IMG/VR virus record: IMGVR_UViG_3300012355_000001
Coordinates: 1-40,908 of that record
From: a virus
Strand: one strand, 5' to 3'
DNA: 40,908 nt
Part shown: in pieces, positions 39,287 through 40,908 of the stretch
Numbering within the stretch: position 1 is the stretch's first letter
How the letters are laid out: the number at the start of each line of letters is the position of its first letter
Notes under the pieces: model-generated
What the model was told of the DNA's origin: nothing
Database searches by the model: none
The model's input: the letters and a program-made list of their open reading frames with translations, nothing else
Translations under genes and position numbers: made by a program

Positions 39287-40002
39287 GGTCGCGGCAACCT
39301 GGGCATGAGCGGGTACCTCGACTCAGGCCCGTACGGCCAGGGACGCCGCGTGCGCTGGGCCGCCATCGTCACCACGTCGGTGAAGTAGCGCCAGTTCGCC
39401 TCGGCCTTCAGCTCGTTCTCGAGCTTGTCGATCTCCGAGTCCCACTGGCCGGCGTACTCGTTCTTCATCTGCAGCAGGTCGCGGGCGACGACCTTCTCGA
39501 TCCAGTCCTCGTGTCCCAGGCGGCAGTCGATCGTGTTGTCGCGCGGGGTCAGCGCCGGCGCGATCGCCGCGGTCAGGACGGGCGCGGTGGGCAAGTAGAT
39601 GTGCGTGTGCGTCTGGCCGGTGAGCGGCGTCGGGTACAGCACCACATTGGTGCCGATGAGGCGGAAGGCCTGCGCGGTCCCCGACTGCCCGATGTAGTCG
39701 TTGCGCGATTCCTCGTGCAGGCGCGTGAGCGGCGTGCGCTGCGTCCCGCTCACCGCGTCGATGGCAATCGTCGACGCCCAGTCGGCCGGCAGCGCGTACG
39801 CCGAGGTCCCGCCGACACCGGTGATGGTCACCTCCGTGCGGAAGCGGTCCGGCTCGGACGCGACGTAATAGGCGTAGAGGCGTGCGTTGGTGCGGTCGAT
39901 GCGCTGGATGTACTCGGTCTCGGTCGCCAGCTTGTGGAGCGGGTCCTCGACGAGGACCTGCACCATGTCGACAATCGAGCCGACCGTCGCCACGCGCGCC
40001 AT
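39283..40002 (-). CDS. Head-tail adaptor (T7 gp11-type role)
   Basis: A 239-residue protein of the size and place of podovirus tail adaptors. It has an N-terminal helix (MVQVLVEDPLHKLATETEYI), a strand-rich centre (LPADWASTIAIDAV, FRLIGTNVVLYPTPL), and a long C-terminal helix pair (LLQMKNEYAGQWDSEIDKLE) that would pack against the portal. It is encoded just ahead of the tail nozzle, as expected for an adaptor. Confidence 0.78.
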   Translation of the reverse strand: MARVATVGSIVDMVQVLVEDPLHKLATETEYIQRIDRTNARLYAYYVASEPDRFRTEVTITGVGGTSAYALPADWASTIAIDAVSGTQRTPLTRLHEESRNDYIGQSGTAQAFRLIGTNVVLYPTPLTGQTHTHIYLPTAPVLTAAIAPALTPRDNTIDCRLGHEDWIEKVVARDLLQMKNEYAGQWDSEIDKLENELKAEANWRYFTDVVTMAAQRTRRPWPYGPESRYPLMPRLPRP

Positions 40003-40005
40003 GGC

Positions 40006-40230
40006 CTACTCCTCGCCGTCCTCGTTCGCGCAGGCCTCGTAGGCCGTGCGCAGGGCTTCCGCCACGCCGGCGGCGTCGCCGGCCTTCACCGCCGCGATCA
40101 GGTCGGTCGCGGCACCCATGAGCGGCGAGTCATCCTCGCCGCCCTCGTCCTCTTCGTCCGGCTCCATGGCGTCCATCGCCGGCGCGGCCGGCTTTATCGC
40201 CATCGCCTTCAGGCCTTCGAGCGCCTTCAT
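40006..40230 (-). CDS. Small acidic helical protein
   Basis: A 74-residue protein from ATG 40230, very acidic in its centre (EPDEEDEGGEDD), with two helices around it. It lies between the putative decoration gene and the head-tail adaptor. It may be a head-completion or minor capsid part. Function unknown. Confidence 0.68.
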   Translation of the reverse strand: MKALEGLKAMAIKPAAPAMDAMEPDEEDEGGEDDSPLMGAATDLIAAVKAGDAAGVAEALRTAYEACANEDGEE

Positions 40231-40232
40231 GG

Positions 40233-40601
40233 CTAGTTCCCGTGCTCGGAAAAGCTGACCGTGAGCCCCAGGTACTCGTTGACCAGGAGGTCGTCGGCCG
40301 CGTCCGCGGCGTTGAACAGGGTGAAGTCGAGCTGGAAGTTGGTGGCGTCGTAGGTGTCGAACACCACGGTGTGACCCTTCAGGTCGGAACACGTGGCCGC
40401 CTGCAGGCCGCTGGTGGCGTTGATGAAGAGGCCCGGGTCCTGCTGCCAGGAGACCCGGTAGAGCCCCTCGCTCACGCGCGCGACGCTCTTGATGCCGACG
40501 CCTTCCTCGATGGTGAGGTCGGCGCCGTCCGCGCCCAGCAGGCGCAGGTGGTACCCGACGACGTGCGGCCGACTGGCCTTCTTCGGATGAGCTGCTCCCA
40601 T
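40233..40601 (-). CDS. Putative capsid decoration or head protein
   Basis: A 122-residue, beta-rich protein starting at ATG 40601 behind a GAGGACAACGACC site. It follows the major capsid gene after a hairpin. Strands include HVVGYHLRLLG, LYRVSWQQDPG and LDFTLFNAADA. Decoration proteins are often in this position and of this size. The call is from context. Confidence 0.58.
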   Translation of the reverse strand: MGAAHPKKASRPHVVGYHLRLLGADGADLTIEEGVGIKSVARVSEGLYRVSWQQDPGLFINATSGLQAATCSDLKGHTVVFDTYDATNFQLDFTLFNAADAADDLLVNEYLGLTVSFSEHGN

Positions 40602-40639
40602 GGTCGTTGTCCTCTGTCTCGGGCGAAAGGGGAACGGGA

Positions 40640-40671
40640 GGGGGCGCCCAGCTCGGCGGCCAGGCACCCCC
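40640..40671 (-). terminator. Hairpin after the major capsid gene
   Basis: GGGGGCGCC (40640-40648) pairs with GGCACCCCC (40663-40671), nine pairs with one G-U, with a 14-base loop. It lies 11 bases past the capsid stop on the transcribed strand and has no good T run. It likely acts as a partial stop or RNA-stabilising end, raising capsid over downstream genes. Confidence 0.5.
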
Positions 40672-40682
40672 CTTCAGGCGAA

Positions 40683-40908
40683 CTACGCGACCGGGATCAC
40701 GCCGTGGTTGCGCGGCTCCTCGCAGTAGAGGTTCGCGATCACCGACCAGCGTCCCTCGATGCTGTCGGCCGCGTCCTTCCACACTAAGAACTGGTTCTTG
40801 CCCGCGCCGGTCTCCGCCGCGTACGCGGAGTGGATGAACTCCGGCCCCGCGTACTCGATGACCCAGTCGCTCATCTTGGTGACGCGGCCCTGGGTGACCG
40901 GGCAGTCC
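40683..40908 (-). CDS. Major capsid protein, C-terminal part (continues from contig start)
   Basis: This is the end of the 410-residue capsid frame that begins at 1130. Within the window it codes the last 75 residues, of which the part at 40786-40908 duplicates bases 1-123. The new part (40683-40785) adds the closing 34 residues, ending HGVIPVA then TAG at 40685-40683. An internal ATG at 40874 is not the true start. Confidence 0.82.
   Translation of the reverse strand, partial: DCPVTQGRVTKMSDWVIEYAGPEFIHSAYAAETGAGKNQFLVWKDAADSIEGRWSVIANLYCEEPRNHGVIPVA
40786..40908. repeat. Terminal direct repeat, right copy
   Basis: Identical to bases 1-123. It is the evidence that the contig is circular or circularly permuted, with 40785 unique bases. 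Confidence 0.97.

Overview
The window is almost certainly the complete genome of a temperate, short-tailed (podovirus-like) phage. By eye it is strongly GC-rich, roughly two thirds G+C. Bases 1-123 are repeated exactly at 40786-40908, so the unique sequence is 40785 bp and the contig closes on itself. The major capsid gene is cut by the contig ends and becomes one 410-codon frame when they are joined. The host is not named by the sequence. Three lipobox proteins and a spanin-like pair (membrane coiled-coil protein plus proline-rich lipoprotein) point to a Gram-negative, high-GC bacterium.

Layout. Everything diverges from a control region at about 16.1-16.7 kb. That region holds two HTH regulator genes and four copies of a 17-bp operator, GTTAC-N7-GTAAC, arranged as two pairs with identical 35-bp spacing. 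Leftward (minus strand, 16110 to 9663) runs a replication and recombination operon: HTH repressor-like protein, GIY-YIG-like protein, a lambda O-like initiator with iteron-like repeats and an AT-richer tract inside its gene, primase-helicase, a tiny zinc ribbon, a RuvC-like resolvase, several small proteins, a lipoprotein and a small HTH protein. After about 420 bp without genes, the late operon starts at 9240. It stays on the minus strand through the contig junction down to 25548: a putative virion protein, two HNH proteins, a possible small terminase, a GNAT-like protein, large terminase, portal, scaffold, major capsid, head-tail adaptor, tail nozzle, three internal or ejection-type proteins, fibre-like proteins, and spanin-like and other lipoproteins. 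No endolysin was recognised.

Rightward (plus strand, 16.8 to 25.4 kb) runs an operon of many small, tightly overlapping genes. It includes an Ea22-like protein, an alanine-rich repeat protein, an ERF-family annealing protein, a ParB-like protein, several zinc-binding and membrane micro-proteins, an excisionase-like HTH protein and a tyrosine integrase. The rightward operon and the late operon converge on a 165-bp gap. Together with the end of int, this gap carries four TGTGTCGG direct repeats and an inverted repeat, and it is the best candidate for attP.

How it fits together. The regulators and operators would decide between lysogeny and lytic growth. Int and the excisionase-like protein would act at attP. 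The initiator would load the primase-helicase on the internal origin, relying on a host polymerase because the phage encodes none that I recognise. ERF and RuvC-like proteins would process replication intermediates. The late operon builds the particle and opens the envelope. Almost every gene in the two early operons starts inside the stop of the previous one (ATGA, GTGA or TTGA overlaps), which implies strong translational coupling.
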